Part shown: positions 46,294-55,197 of the stretch, piece by piece
Numbering within the stretch: the first letter of the stretch is position 1
How the letters are laid out: each line of letters opens with the position of its first letter
Source: Cupriavidus sp. WKF15
GTDB taxonomy: Bacteria > Pseudomonadota > Gammaproteobacteria > Burkholderiales > Burkholderiaceae
Assembly: GCF_029278605.1 (NCBI RefSeq)
Contig: NZ_CP119574.1
Span: 434,001-498,000, forward strand
Reading direction: 5' to 3'
DNA: 64,000 nucleotides
Program-made: the position numbers and the translations under genes
Notes under the pieces: model-generated
Seen by the model: the letters and a program-made list of their open reading frames with translations, nothing else
Told to the model about the DNA's origin: nothing
Databases searched by the model: none

Positions 46294-47463
46294 ATGAACA
46301 AGATCCCACGTATCGATCCGCGTCGGCCATTCATGATTACGGCGGCAGGCTTGCGAAGGATCACCCTGGGCGAGACGGGCAGCGCGGATCCGAATACCGC
46401 GCACTGGCCCGCGCACGGCCACGGCGCGACGACGGCAAGGCCGCGCCGCGCGATCAGCGATCCGCAGCACGTGCTGCTCGTCGTCGCGCACAGCGAACGC
46501 GGCGCGCTCGACGATCACGCGTGCCAGGCGCTCGCCGCGGCCGCGCTGCTTGCCGATGCGCAGACCGAAGTCGCGCTGCTGGTGTTCGGCGATCTGAAGG
46601 ACGACGCGGCGGCGCTCGGTGCGGACAAGATTATCGTGCTGCCCGGATTCGATCGCCGCGCGTTTGCGCCCGAAGCCGAGCTGCGGGCTTTGCTGGCCTG
46701 CACGGCTGCATTGTCACCCAAGCATGTGGTCCTGCCTGATAACGCGACCGGGGACGGCGACCTCGGCCGCCGCTACGCGGCGGCGGCGGGTGCGAGCGTC
46801 GCGACGCACGTCGTCGAGATCGACGCGCGCCACGTTGGCACCTATGCCCAGGCGAAGCGCGCGTTCGCGACGCGCTCCCTTCCCGACGTGATCTTGCTTG
46901 CACCCGGCGCCGCAGACACGAAGCTGCCGTTCACCGGTGCCGGCCAGACGCTGTCCGGCGACTTCCTGCTCGGGATCGGCGACGGCTCGCAGCCGTACCG
47001 CGATCTGGGACTTGAGGAGATCGATGCCGCACAGGTCGCACTCGAGGAAGCGGACTTCATCGTGTCCGCCGGCAACGGCGTGGCCGATATCGGCGACTTC
47101 GAGCAGCTCGCCCGCGTGTTTGGCGCGGCGATCGCCGCGAGCCGCGTCGCAGTCGACAACGGCCATTTCACGCGCGACAAGCAGGTCGGCGCGACCGGAA
47201 AGACAGTCGAGGCGAGTGTCTATATCGCATTCGGCATCTCGGGCGCCGTGCAGCACCTGCAGGGCATCAAGGACTGCCGTCATGTGATCGCCGTCAACCT
47301 GGACGGCAGCGCACCGATCGCCAAGCGCGCGAACCTGACCATCGTCGGCGACGCGAAGGAGACGATCGCGGCGCTGATCGAAGCGGTGCAGGCCGCGCGC
47401 CGCGCAAACGGAAGGGCGCCGGCCGCGGCCGGCTTCCGCGAACCCCTAGGAGCCGCAGCATGA
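46294..47463 (+). CDS. etfA: Electron-transfer flavoprotein, alpha subunit (dgc-linked)
   Basis: The 389-residue protein has the ETF-alpha FAD-binding C-terminus: VGATGKTVEASVYIAFGISG and HVIAVNLDGSAPIAKRANLT. The N-terminal 40 residues (RRPFMITAAGLRRITLGE) are an extension compared with housekeeping ETF. ATG 46294 is preferred over an upstream in-frame start within dgcB. It overlaps etfB by four bases. It likely serves dimethylglycine oxidation specifically. Confidence 0.85.
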   Translation: MNKIPRIDPRRPFMITAAGLRRITLGETGSADPNTAHWPAHGHGATTARPRRAISDPQHVLLVVAHSERGALDDHACQALAAAALLADAQTEVALLVFGDLKDDAAALGADKIIVLPGFDRRAFAPEAELRALLACTAALSPKHVVLPDNATGDGDLGRRYAAAAGASVATHVVEIDARHVGTYAQAKRAFATRSLPDVILLAPGAADTKLPFTGAGQTLSGDFLLGIGDGSQPYRDLGLEEIDAAQVALEEADFIVSAGNGVADIGDFEQLARVFGAAIAASRVAVDNGHFTRDKQVGATGKTVEASVYIAFGISGAVQHLQGIKDCRHVIAVNLDGSAPIAKRANLTIVGDAKETIAALIEAVQAARRANGRAPAAAGFREPLGAAA

Positions 47464-48245
47464 ACGCCTCCCAAGCAATTCGACGCATCGCAGTGCTGGT
47501 GTCGGTCGGCCGTCATCCGGTCAGCGGCGCGCAGCGCTGCAGCCGCAACGACGCGGCGGCGCTGGAGATCGGCCTGGCGCTCGCGGACGAGCATCGCGCG
47601 CAGCTCGCGGTGCTGCACGCTGGAGACGCCGCCGAGCCGGCGCTCGCCGAATACCTGGCGCTCGGCGCCCGCGAAGTCGAGGTGCTTGCATGCGGCGCCG
47701 GCAGTGACGCCGGGCGCACGCTGGCCGCTCGCGTGAAGGACTACGACCTCGTGCTGACCGGCACCCGTGCGGAAGGCGCCTACGACACAGGGATGCTGCC
47801 GTACCAGCTCGCCGCGGCGCTTGGCCGCCCGCTGGTCGGCGCGGCCGTCGACGTCGAGATCGGGGACGGGCGCGTCACCGTGCGGCAGTTCCTGCCGAAG
47901 GGCTTGCGCCGGCGCGTCCAGGCGGTGCTGCCGGCCGTGGTGGCCGTCCATCCACTTGCGAACGCGCAGCCGCGCTATGCGTATGCAAGGCTGCGCGCGG
48001 GGGCGATCCGGACGGCGCCCGCGGCAAGATACGAAGACGCCGGCGCCGCCGCATGGACGATCGGCGTTCCCGAACGCAAGCCTGTCAGGCTGGCCGCCGC
48101 CGAGAAGCGCTCCGGGCATGCCCGGATGCTGTCGGCGACGACCACCGAGAGCCGCGGCGGAAACGTCGTAAACGGAGGGACTTCGGTCGAAAAAGCACAA
48201 GTCATCCTCTCGTACTTGCGCGAGCATCAACTCATTGACTACTGA
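47460..48245 (+). CDS. etfB: Electron-transfer flavoprotein, beta subunit (dgc-linked)
   Basis: The 261-residue protein has the ETF-beta nucleotide-binding fold: RIAVLVSVGRHPVSG, YDLVLTGTRAEGAYDTGMLPYQLAAALG and, near the end, SVEKAQVILSYLREHQL. It pairs with the preceding gene. AGGAGCC precedes the ATG. It is followed by gbcA, so betaine and dimethylglycine steps share a transcription unit. Confidence 0.85.
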   Translation: MNASQAIRRIAVLVSVGRHPVSGAQRCSRNDAAALEIGLALADEHRAQLAVLHAGDAAEPALAEYLALGAREVEVLACGAGSDAGRTLAARVKDYDLVLTGTRAEGAYDTGMLPYQLAAALGRPLVGAAVDVEIGDGRVTVRQFLPKGLRRRVQAVLPAVVAVHPLANAQPRYAYARLRAGAIRTAPAARYEDAGAAAWTIGVPERKPVRLAAAEKRSGHARMLSATTTESRGGNVVNGGTSVEKAQVILSYLREHQLIDY

Positions 48246-48300
48246 TGTTGCCGGTCTGTCGGCAAACAAACCAGGAATGCAGGGAATCCGGAGCAAAACC

Positions 48301-49542
48301 ATGAAAGTATCGGCAGACATTCGTGCGCTGGTGGAGCGGCGCAAGCAAGGCTTCAGCCTCGAGGCGCCTTTCTATCAGAGCGAGGAGATCTTTGCGCTCG
48401 ACATGGAAGCGATTTTTCGCAAGCATTGGATTCACGTGGCCGTCGAGCCGGACGTGCCGGAGCCGGGCGACTACGTGACCGTCGAACTCGGCCACGACTC
48501 GATCCTGATCGTGCGCGACGACGACATGCAGGTGCGCGCCTTCCACAACGTATGCCGTCATCGCGGCGCGCGGCTGTGCAACGAGGACAAGGGCACGGTC
48601 GGCAACATCGTCTGCCCGTATCACAGCTGGACCTACAACCTGAACGGCAATCTGATTTTTGCCGAGCACATGGGCGAGAAGTTCGACCGCTGCAAGCACA
48701 GCCTCAAGTCCGTCCACGTGGAGAACCTTGCGGGCCTGATCTTCGTCTGCCTGGCCGACGAGCCCCCCGCCGACTTCGCGACGATGCGTGCCGCGATGGA
48801 GCCGTACCTGCTGCCTCACGATTTGCCAAATACGAAGATTGCCGCGCAGATCGACATCGTCGAGAAGGGCAACTGGAAGCTCACGATGGAGAACAACCGC
48901 GAGTGCTATCACTGCGTGGCAAACCATCCCGAGCTGACCATCTCGCTGTACGAGTACGGATTCGGCTATCAGCGCTCGCCGGCCAATGCCGAGGGTATGG
49001 AAGCGTTCGAGCAGACGTGCATCGAGCGCGCCGAGCAATGGGAAGCGATGGGCCTGCCGTCGGCGGAGATCGAGCGCCTGCTCGACACGACGGGCTTTCG
49101 TACGCAGCGCCTGCCACTGGACCGCAGCGGCGAATCGCAGACACTCGACGCGAAGGTTGCCTCCAGGAAGCTGCTGGGCAAATTCGAGCAGGCCGACCTC
49201 GGCGGGCTCTCGTTCTGGACACAGCCCAACGCATGGCATCACTTCATGAGCGACCACATCGTTACGTTCTCGGTGATCCCGCTGTCCGCCGGTGAAACCC
49301 TTGTGCGCACGAAGTGGCTGGTCCACAAGGATGCGCAGGAAGGCGTCGACTATGACGTGAAGAATCTGACGGCGGTATGGAACGCGACCAATGATCAGGA
49401 CCGCGCCCTCGTCGAGTACTCGCAGCGCGGCGCGGCAAGCAGCGCGTACGAGCCCGGCCCGTACTCGCCGTTCACCGAAGGTCTTGTCGAGAAGTTCTCG
49501 GCCTGGTATGTCCGCCGGCTCGCCGAGCAGATTGGCGAATAG
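48301..49542 (+). CDS. gbcA: Glycine betaine monooxygenase, Rieske oxygenase subunit
   Basis: The 413-residue oxygenase component demethylates glycine betaine to dimethylglycine plus formaldehyde. The Rieske 2Fe-2S site is Cys85-x-His87 and Cys105-x2-His108 (CRHRGARLC, CPYHSW). The mononuclear-iron region reads MENNRECYHCVANHPEL, with two histidines. ATG 48301 fits the family start MKVSADIRALVERR; an ATG at 48235 lies inside etfB. The reductase gbcB follows. Confidence 0.94.
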   Translation: MKVSADIRALVERRKQGFSLEAPFYQSEEIFALDMEAIFRKHWIHVAVEPDVPEPGDYVTVELGHDSILIVRDDDMQVRAFHNVCRHRGARLCNEDKGTVGNIVCPYHSWTYNLNGNLIFAEHMGEKFDRCKHSLKSVHVENLAGLIFVCLADEPPADFATMRAAMEPYLLPHDLPNTKIAAQIDIVEKGNWKLTMENNRECYHCVANHPELTISLYEYGFGYQRSPANAEGMEAFEQTCIERAEQWEAMGLPSAEIERLLDTTGFRTQRLPLDRSGESQTLDAKVASRKLLGKFEQADLGGLSFWTQPNAWHHFMSDHIVTFSVIPLSAGETLVRTKWLVHKDAQEGVDYDVKNLTAVWNATNDQDRALVEYSQRGAASSAYEPGPYSPFTEGLVEKFSAWYVRRLAEQIGE

Positions 49543-49571
49543 GCGAATAGGCGAAAGCGAAAGAGGCGGAG

Positions 49572-50726
49572 ATGGAGATGATGCGCGATGCGGTCCAATT
49601 CGAGCCGGCCGATTGCCGGGTGACGCGCCCGGCGTTCTGGAGTGCGCTCCCCGAGCGCTGGACCAGCGACGTCGAGGAGACGCTGGTGTGCTGCCACGTG
49701 CGGCAGGAAACGCACGACGTGAAGAGCTTTTTCTTCCGTTCAGCGGAGGGGCGCGCATTCGTCTTCGAGCCGGGCCAGTTCATTACGCTTGAACTCGATA
49801 TCGAGGGCGAAACGATCAACCGGTGCTACACGATTTCGTCGTCCCCGGCGCGGCCGCACACGATCTCGATCACCGTTAAGCGCGTACCGGGCGGCAAGGT
49901 CTCGAACTGGCTGCACGACAACCTGAAGCCGGGGGCGCCGATCCGCGTGCTCGGTCCCGCCGGCGAGTTCACATGCGCGCGGCATCCGGCAAGCAAATTC
50001 CTGTTCCTGTCGGCAGGTTCCGGCATCACGCCGCTGATGTCGATGAGTCGAGCGCATCACGATCTCGGCGAGGACCGGGACATCGTATTCGTGCATAGCG
50101 CACGCACGCCGGACGACATTATCTTCGCGCGCGAACTCGACCTGATCGCCGCGAACCATGCGAACTTCCGCACGTCCTTTGTCTGCGAGCGGGTGGGCGC
50201 GCGCACCAACTGGCCCGGCGTGACGGGGTTCCTGTCGCTTCCGCTCCTGAAGCTGATCGCGCCGGATTTCATGGAGCGCGAGATCTTCACATGTGGGCCG
50301 GCGCCATACATGAAGGCGGTGCGCGCCCTGCTCGAGGAGGCCGGTTTTGATCGCAGCCGCTACCACGAGGAGAGTTTCTCGTTCGAGACGCTGACGGCCG
50401 AGGCCGCGGCCGACCCATCTGTTGCCGGCGCAGCACCGGCGACAAACGGCAATGCGGCTACGGCGCAGTTCAGCGTCAGCTTCGCGAAGAGCCAACGCGA
50501 GATCATCTGCGGTTCGGGACAGCATGTACTCGAAGCGGCGCGGCAGTCAGGCGTACGGCTGCCCGCGTCATGCACGCAGGGCATGTGTGGCACCTGCAAG
50601 GTCAGGCTCATGTCAGGCCAGGTCGAAATGAAACACAACGGCGGCATCCGCCAGCGCGAGATCGATCAAGGGATGGTGCTTTTGTGCTGCAGCAAGCCGC
50701 TGTCGGATCTTGTCATCGATAAGTGA
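49572..50726 (+). CDS. gbcB: Glycine betaine monooxygenase, ferredoxin-NAD(P)H reductase subunit
   Basis: The 384-residue reductase has an FNR-type FAD/NAD module (GQFITLELDIEGETINRCYT; FLFLSAGSGITPLMSM; EIFTCGPAPYMKAV) and a C-terminal plant-type 2Fe-2S domain with cysteines in SCTQGMCGTCKVRLMSG and LLCCSKP. It transfers electrons to GbcA. The start could be 49572, 49578 or 49581, since three ATG codons lie together after GAGGCGGAG. Confidence 0.92.
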   Translation: MEMMRDAVQFEPADCRVTRPAFWSALPERWTSDVEETLVCCHVRQETHDVKSFFFRSAEGRAFVFEPGQFITLELDIEGETINRCYTISSSPARPHTISITVKRVPGGKVSNWLHDNLKPGAPIRVLGPAGEFTCARHPASKFLFLSAGSGITPLMSMSRAHHDLGEDRDIVFVHSARTPDDIIFARELDLIAANHANFRTSFVCERVGARTNWPGVTGFLSLPLLKLIAPDFMEREIFTCGPAPYMKAVRALLEEAGFDRSRYHEESFSFETLTAEAAADPSVAGAAPATNGNAATAQFSVSFAKSQREIICGSGQHVLEAARQSGVRLPASCTQGMCGTCKVRLMSGQVEMKHNGGIRQREIDQGMVLLCCSKPLSDLVIDK

Positions 50727-50833
50727 GTCAGGCGTCAGCCACGCGGCCAGCGGCCGAAAGACGTCTGCCTCGCCGCTTTCTCGACGATTTTAAGTACACG
50801 GGGCGTTACCGCTCCGGCCAAAGGAGGTGTGCC

Positions 50834-51697
50834 ATGAAGCTTCTCTCTAAACTGGTTTTTGCCGGCGCAGCGTCGGTGATGTTGACATGGAGCGCGTTTG
50901 CGCTTGGGGATACCAAGCCGCCCTTGAAGATAGGCTACGTCGAGGGATGGGATGACAGCGTCGCGACGACGAACGTGGCCGCCCGGATCATCGAGAAGAA
51001 GCTGGGGTATCCGGTGCAGCTCGTGCCGCTCGCTGCGGGCGTTATGTGGCAGGGCGTCGCGCGTGGCGATCTCGATGCGACGCTCTCCGCCTGGCTGCCG
51101 GTTACGCAGGGGGCGTACTGGGACCAGTTCAAGACCAAGGTGGTCAATCTCGGCCCGAACTTTACAGAGGCGAGAATCGGACTGATCGTTCCTGCATCCG
51201 TGAGCGCGAAGAGCATCGATGATCTGAATGCTCAGAAGGCGACGTTCGAAGGCCGCATCGTCGGCATAGACGCTGGCGCCGGGGTGATGCGCAAGACCTC
51301 CGAGGCAATCAAGACTTATGGACTTAGCTATTCGCTGATGCCAAGTTCGGGCAGTGCGATGACTGCCGAGCTGGCGCGCGCGATGAACGCGAACAAGCCT
51401 GTGATCGTGACCGGCTGGGCGCCACACTGGATGTTCGCCAAGTGGAAGCTGCGCTTCCTGGAGGATCCGAAGAAGGTGTTCGGCGAGTCCGAACACGTCG
51501 ACAACATTGTGAACCCGGGTCTGGAGGCAAAAGCAAAGCCGGTTGTGGCATTCCTTAAGAAGTTCCAGTGGAAGCCGGGGGAAATCGATAGCGTGATGCT
51601 CGCCATCCAAAGCGGCACGAAGCCCGATGCCGCCGCCGACGCGTGGATCTCCGCAAATGCAGAGCGCGTGAATGCGTGGCTCGACGGCGAGCGCTGA
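50834..51697 (+). CDS. Glycine betaine/choline-type ABC transporter substrate-binding protein
   Basis: The 287-residue periplasmic protein has a signal peptide ending near AFALGD. The OpuAC/ProX-type motifs IGYVEGWDDSVATTNVAARI, GDLDATLSAWLPVTQG, GIDAGAGVMRK and TGWAPHWMFAKWKLRFL follow; the tryptophans form the aromatic cage that binds quaternary amines. ATG 50834 lies behind AAAGGAGGTG. Its ATPase and permease genes are at 53120 and 54270, beyond purU on the other strand. Confidence 0.9.
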   Translation: MKLLSKLVFAGAASVMLTWSAFALGDTKPPLKIGYVEGWDDSVATTNVAARIIEKKLGYPVQLVPLAAGVMWQGVARGDLDATLSAWLPVTQGAYWDQFKTKVVNLGPNFTEARIGLIVPASVSAKSIDDLNAQKATFEGRIVGIDAGAGVMRKTSEAIKTYGLSYSLMPSSGSAMTAELARAMNANKPVIVTGWAPHWMFAKWKLRFLEDPKKVFGESEHVDNIVNPGLEAKAKPVVAFLKKFQWKPGEIDSVMLAIQSGTKPDAAADAWISANAERVNAWLDGER

Positions 51698-51724
51698 TTC
51701 ACGGAAGAAAGCCAGAGCCTCAAG

Positions 51725-51762
51725 AAACCCGGTCACGGTCGCATGCGAGCGTGGCCGGTTTT
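51725..51762. terminator. Bidirectional hairpin between binding protein and purU genes
   Basis: An imperfect inverted repeat pairs AAACCCGGTCACGGTCGCA with TGCGAGCGTGGCCGGTTTT. T-runs occur on both strands, suiting two convergent transcripts. Confidence 0.72.
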
Positions 51763-51771
51763 GCTTTGGGG

Positions 51772-52644
51772 CTACGGAAGTACGACCGTCCGGTCTCCGT
51801 TGAGAAACACCCGCCGCTGGATGAACGCCTTGACGGCGCGCGCAAGCGTGATGCATTCGACGTCGCGTCCCACGGCGAGCAGTTGTTCCGGTCGGTACGA
51901 ATGATCGACGCGCTCGACGGCCTGTTCGATGATCGGGCCTTCGTCGAGATCGTCGGTGACGAAATGCGCGGTTGCGCCGATCAGCTTGACACCGCGCGCA
52001 TGCGCCTGGTGATATGGCTTTGCGCCCTTGAAGCCAGGCAGGAAGGAGTGGTGAATGTTGATGGCACGATTGGCGAGCGCCGCGCTGGTTCCGGGGGACA
52101 GCACGTGCATGTAGCGCGCGAGAATCACCAGTTCGGCGCCGCTTGACTCGAAGAGGTCGAGCCAGCGCGCCTCCTGTTGTGCCTTCGTCTCGGGCGTGAT
52201 CGGGAAATGCCGGAATGGGAGATTGTGCTGCTGGGCAAGCGGTTCCAGGTCAGGATGGTTCGAGCCGATCCCGACAATGTCCATCTCCAGTTCGCCCATT
52301 CGCCAGCGGAAAAGTAGGTCCGCGAGGCAATGCTCGAGCTTCGACACCATGATCAGTACCTTTGGTCGGGCGAGCGCGTCGTGGATCGCCCATTGCATGC
52401 TGAAGCCGTCCGCAATCGGGCTGAATTCCTGCCGCAACACGTCGAGATCCAGCGTTTGTGTGTGCGTCGGATGGAATACACAGCGCAAGAAGAAGCGGTC
52501 GCTCAGATCGTCATCGAAGACGGTTAGCTCGTCGATGTAGCAGTGGTGGCGTTCGAGCAGGCCGACGACCGCGGCCACCTGGCCGGGGGCGCTCGGGCAC
52601 GACAGCGTGAGAATGAATGACTGAGAACGGGGCAGGGCGTCCAT
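51772..52644 (-). CDS. purU: Formyltetrahydrofolate deformylase
   Basis: The 290-residue enzyme releases formate from 10-formyl-tetrahydrofolate. It has an N-terminal ACT domain (FILTLSCPSAPGQVAAVVGL) and a formyltransferase-like domain with INIHHSFLPGFKGAKPYHQA and IGATAHFVTDDLDEGPIIEQ, the latter with the catalytic Asp. The start at 52644 has AAGGAATC before it. In this setting it recycles one-carbon-loaded folate produced by sarcosine oxidase. It shares a divergent control region with the transporter ATPase gene. Confidence 0.93.
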   Translation of the reverse strand: MDALPRSQSFILTLSCPSAPGQVAAVVGLLERHHCYIDELTVFDDDLSDRFFLRCVFHPTHTQTLDLDVLRQEFSPIADGFSMQWAIHDALARPKVLIMVSKLEHCLADLLFRWRMGELEMDIVGIGSNHPDLEPLAQQHNLPFRHFPITPETKAQQEARWLDLFESSGAELVILARYMHVLSPGTSAALANRAINIHHSFLPGFKGAKPYHQAHARGVKLIGATAHFVTDDLDEGPIIEQAVERVDHSYRPEQLLAVGRDVECITLARAVKAFIQRRVFLNGDRTVVLP

Positions 52645-53119
52645 GGGATTCCTTTCTTCGGGGTGATGGCCCGCGGACGCGTGGTGCGCTCGCGCGTGCC
52701 ATTGCGCGAAGTAAAGCAGGACAAGGGACAGGCCGGATAGAACCGAAGCGCCGCGTGGCTGGTATCGGCGCGCCAACGCGGATTGGCGCCGCGATGCCAG
52801 AGTCGGAAGCGTGTTGGCGTGAGCGCGTCGCAATCGCTCCATTCGACGTCGCATGCGGACAAGTAGGGGAAAACAATCGCTTGCGATGGTTGCCGGTGTC
52901 GCATTTGTGCAAGCACTTGTCGGAATTCATCAGCAGGGGGCGGCCATTTCTGTCAACTATGGAGGGGATCGCACGATGTCCGTTTGTGATGCGGCGAATC
53001 GAATTAGCCAGAGCATTCCAGGAAGAGGTAGCAACGCACCGCCCAGCGCCTTTCAGACATAAGTGGTGCAGGCATGCCATATGACGTATGAGTCCCCGCA
53101 GGACCAGGAGAAGGTTTCG
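52645..53119. other. Divergent control region of purU and the ABC ATPase gene
   Basis: No gene is supported in these 475 bp; short open frames overlap both strands without recognisable content. The candidate regulator site at 52897-52923 lies within it. Confidence 0.45.
52897..52923. promoter_or_regulatory. Putative betaine-regulon site
   Basis: This element matches the fdhA element (36458-36483) at about 21 of 26 positions: TGTCG, then TTGTGCAAGCACT, then GTCG. The TTGTGCAA core also occurs before glyA. It could control purU, the transporter genes, or both. Confidence 0.6.
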
Positions 53120-54277
53120 ATGGATAGTCCCAAGGTCGTGGTCGAAGGTCTGTGCAAGGTATTTGGAAGTAATCCGCAACAGGCGCTTGACATGCTTGCC
53201 GCCGGTTCGACGAAGGACGAGGTATTCAGGCGCACCGGCCAGGTCGTCGGCGTGCATAACGTATCGTTCGATGTCAAGGAAGGTGAGATCTTTGTGCTGA
53301 TGGGCCTGTCCGGCTCCGGCAAGTCAACGCTGATCCGTCTCGTGAACCGGCTCGTCGAGCCGACAGCCGGCAAGGTGCTGATCGGCGGCCGCGATGTGGC
53401 CACCGTGTGCCGCTCGGAGTTGATCGCGCTGCGCCGCAAGGACATGAGCATGGTGTTCCAGTCGTTCGCGCTGATGCCGCAGCGCACTGTGCTGTCGAAT
53501 GCCGCGTTCGGGCTGGAGGTCGCCGGCGTCGGCAGGAAGGAGCGTGAGCGCAGAGCGATGGATGTGCTCGAGCAGGTGGGTCTCTCGACGTTTGCCCAGA
53601 AGCTGCCGCGGGAGCTGTCGGGTGGCATGCAGCAGCGCGTGGGCCTTGCGCGGGCACTTGCGGTCAATCCGTCTCTGATGATCATGGATGAAGCGTTTTC
53701 CGCGCTCGATCCCCTCAAGCGCAAGGAAATGCAGAACGTGCTGCTGCAGCTTCAGAAGGAGCATCGCCGCACGATCATGTTCGTGTCGCACGATCTGGAG
53801 GAGGCGTTGCGCATCGGTAGCCGCATCGCGATCATGGAAGGCGGCCGGCTGGTACAGGTTGGCACGCCGCAAGAGATCATTGCGAAGCCGGCCGACGACT
53901 ACGTCCGCACGTTCTTCGACGGCATCGACACGAGCCGCTACCTGACCGCCGGCGACCTGATGCAGATGGACGCCGTGCCGATCATGTCAAAGTTCGATGC
54001 CGCGAGCGTCGCGGCGACGCTCAACGGCCATGCCTCATATGCCTTCGTTCTCGATGCCCAACGCAGGCTACGTGGCTGCGTCATGCGCGGCGCAACGGAA
54101 AGCGTTCGGCCCGTGGAAAGCATCCGGCGCGACGCCTCGCTGGAGCATGTTGTCGAGCGCGTTGTCGCGAGCCCGAATGCGCTGCCAGTCGTTGACGAGA
54201 ATGGCTGCTACTGCGGGTCGGTAGACCGCGCCGTCATCCTCAAAGCTATTACGCACCTGAGAGGTCACCATGTCTGA
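53120..54277 (+). CDS. Quaternary amine ABC transporter, ATP-binding subunit
   Basis: The 385-residue ProV/OpuAA-type ATPase has Walker A GLSGSGKST (62-70), signature LSGGMQQRVGLARAL and Walker B LMIMDEAFSALDPL. A C-terminal CBS pair-like region (LPVVDENGCYCGSVDRAVIL) often senses ionic strength or nucleotides in this family. ATG 53120 is preferred since GGAGAAGG precedes it and the upstream extension has no similarity. Its last eight bases overlap the permease gene. Confidence 0.92.
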   Translation: MDSPKVVVEGLCKVFGSNPQQALDMLAAGSTKDEVFRRTGQVVGVHNVSFDVKEGEIFVLMGLSGSGKSTLIRLVNRLVEPTAGKVLIGGRDVATVCRSELIALRRKDMSMVFQSFALMPQRTVLSNAAFGLEVAGVGRKERERRAMDVLEQVGLSTFAQKLPRELSGGMQQRVGLARALAVNPSLMIMDEAFSALDPLKRKEMQNVLLQLQKEHRRTIMFVSHDLEEALRIGSRIAIMEGGRLVQVGTPQEIIAKPADDYVRTFFDGIDTSRYLTAGDLMQMDAVPIMSKFDAASVAATLNGHASYAFVLDAQRRLRGCVMRGATESVRPVESIRRDASLEHVVERVVASPNALPVVDENGCYCGSVDRAVILKAITHLRGHHV

Positions 54278-55166
54278 ATCCCTTCCGCTCGGCCACTGGG
54301 TCGACCAGTCTGTCCATTACCTTCTCGACCACGACGCGGCGACATTCGACGCGGTCGGACGCGCGATCGAGGGCCTCGCCGCACTGATCGAGCGAAGCCT
54401 GCAGGCGGTTCCGATGTGGCTGATGATGGCCATCTTCATTGGCGTCGGGCTTTGGCGGGTCGGCTGGCGGTTTGCACTCTTCACTGCCGCATCGCTATTC
54501 GTCATCTTCGCCACAGGTTTTTGGGATCAGACGGTCATCACGCTCGGACTCACGCTGTCATCGACGATCATCAGTCTGGTGCTTGGCGTTCCGCTTGGCA
54601 TCTGGGCGGCGAAGAGCAGGGTGGTTGCGGCCATCGTACGGCCAGTTCTGGACTTGATGCAGACCATGCCGGCATTCGTCTACCTGATTCCAGCCGCAAT
54701 GCTGTTCGGCCTGGGCCGCGTGCCCGGTATCCTCTCGACGGTGATCTTTGCAATGCCGCCGGCGGTGCGCCTGACGAGCCTTGGCATCCGCCAGGTGAAC
54801 ATGGAGATCGTCGAGGCGGGTTATGCGTTCGGCTGCACGCCGTTTCAGCTCCTGTACAAGGTGCAGTTCCCGAACGCGCTGCCGTCGATCATGCAGGGCG
54901 TGAACCAGACGATCATGATGGCGCTGTCGATGGTGATCATCGCATCGATGGTCGGCGCAGGCGGCCTGGGCAACGAGGTGCTCGCGAGTATCCAGAGACT
55001 CGACATCGGCCTGGGCTTCGAAAGCGGCCTGTCGGTTGTTCTGCTGGCAATCGTCCTTGACCGCATTACGGAGAGCTTCGGCCGCGCGCCCGGCACGGCC
55101 AAGGCACCACTGTTCTCGGGGCTCAGGCAGCTGTTTTGCGCCAAGACCACGACGGCGCAAGCCTGA
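54270..55166 (+). CDS. Quaternary amine ABC transporter, permease subunit
   Basis: The 298-residue membrane protein of the ProW/OpuAB type has about six helices and the EAA-type loop EAGYAFGCTPFQLLYKVQFPNALPS (start EAGYAFGCTP). Other marks are LVLGVPLGIWAAKS, DLMQTMPAFVYLIPAAMLFG and MSMVIIASMVGAGGLG. It overlaps the ATPase gene by eight bases. With the binding protein encoded at 50834 it forms a betaine or choline importer. Confidence 0.92.
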   Translation: MSESLPLGHWVDQSVHYLLDHDAATFDAVGRAIEGLAALIERSLQAVPMWLMMAIFIGVGLWRVGWRFALFTAASLFVIFATGFWDQTVITLGLTLSSTIISLVLGVPLGIWAAKSRVVAAIVRPVLDLMQTMPAFVYLIPAAMLFGLGRVPGILSTVIFAMPPAVRLTSLGIRQVNMEIVEAGYAFGCTPFQLLYKVQFPNALPSIMQGVNQTIMMALSMVIIASMVGAGGLGNEVLASIQRLDIGLGFESGLSVVLLAIVLDRITESFGRAPGTAKAPLFSGLRQLFCAKTTTAQA

Positions 55167-55197
55167 TCGCGGATCATCCGTTCGCCAGGAGAGTGAC

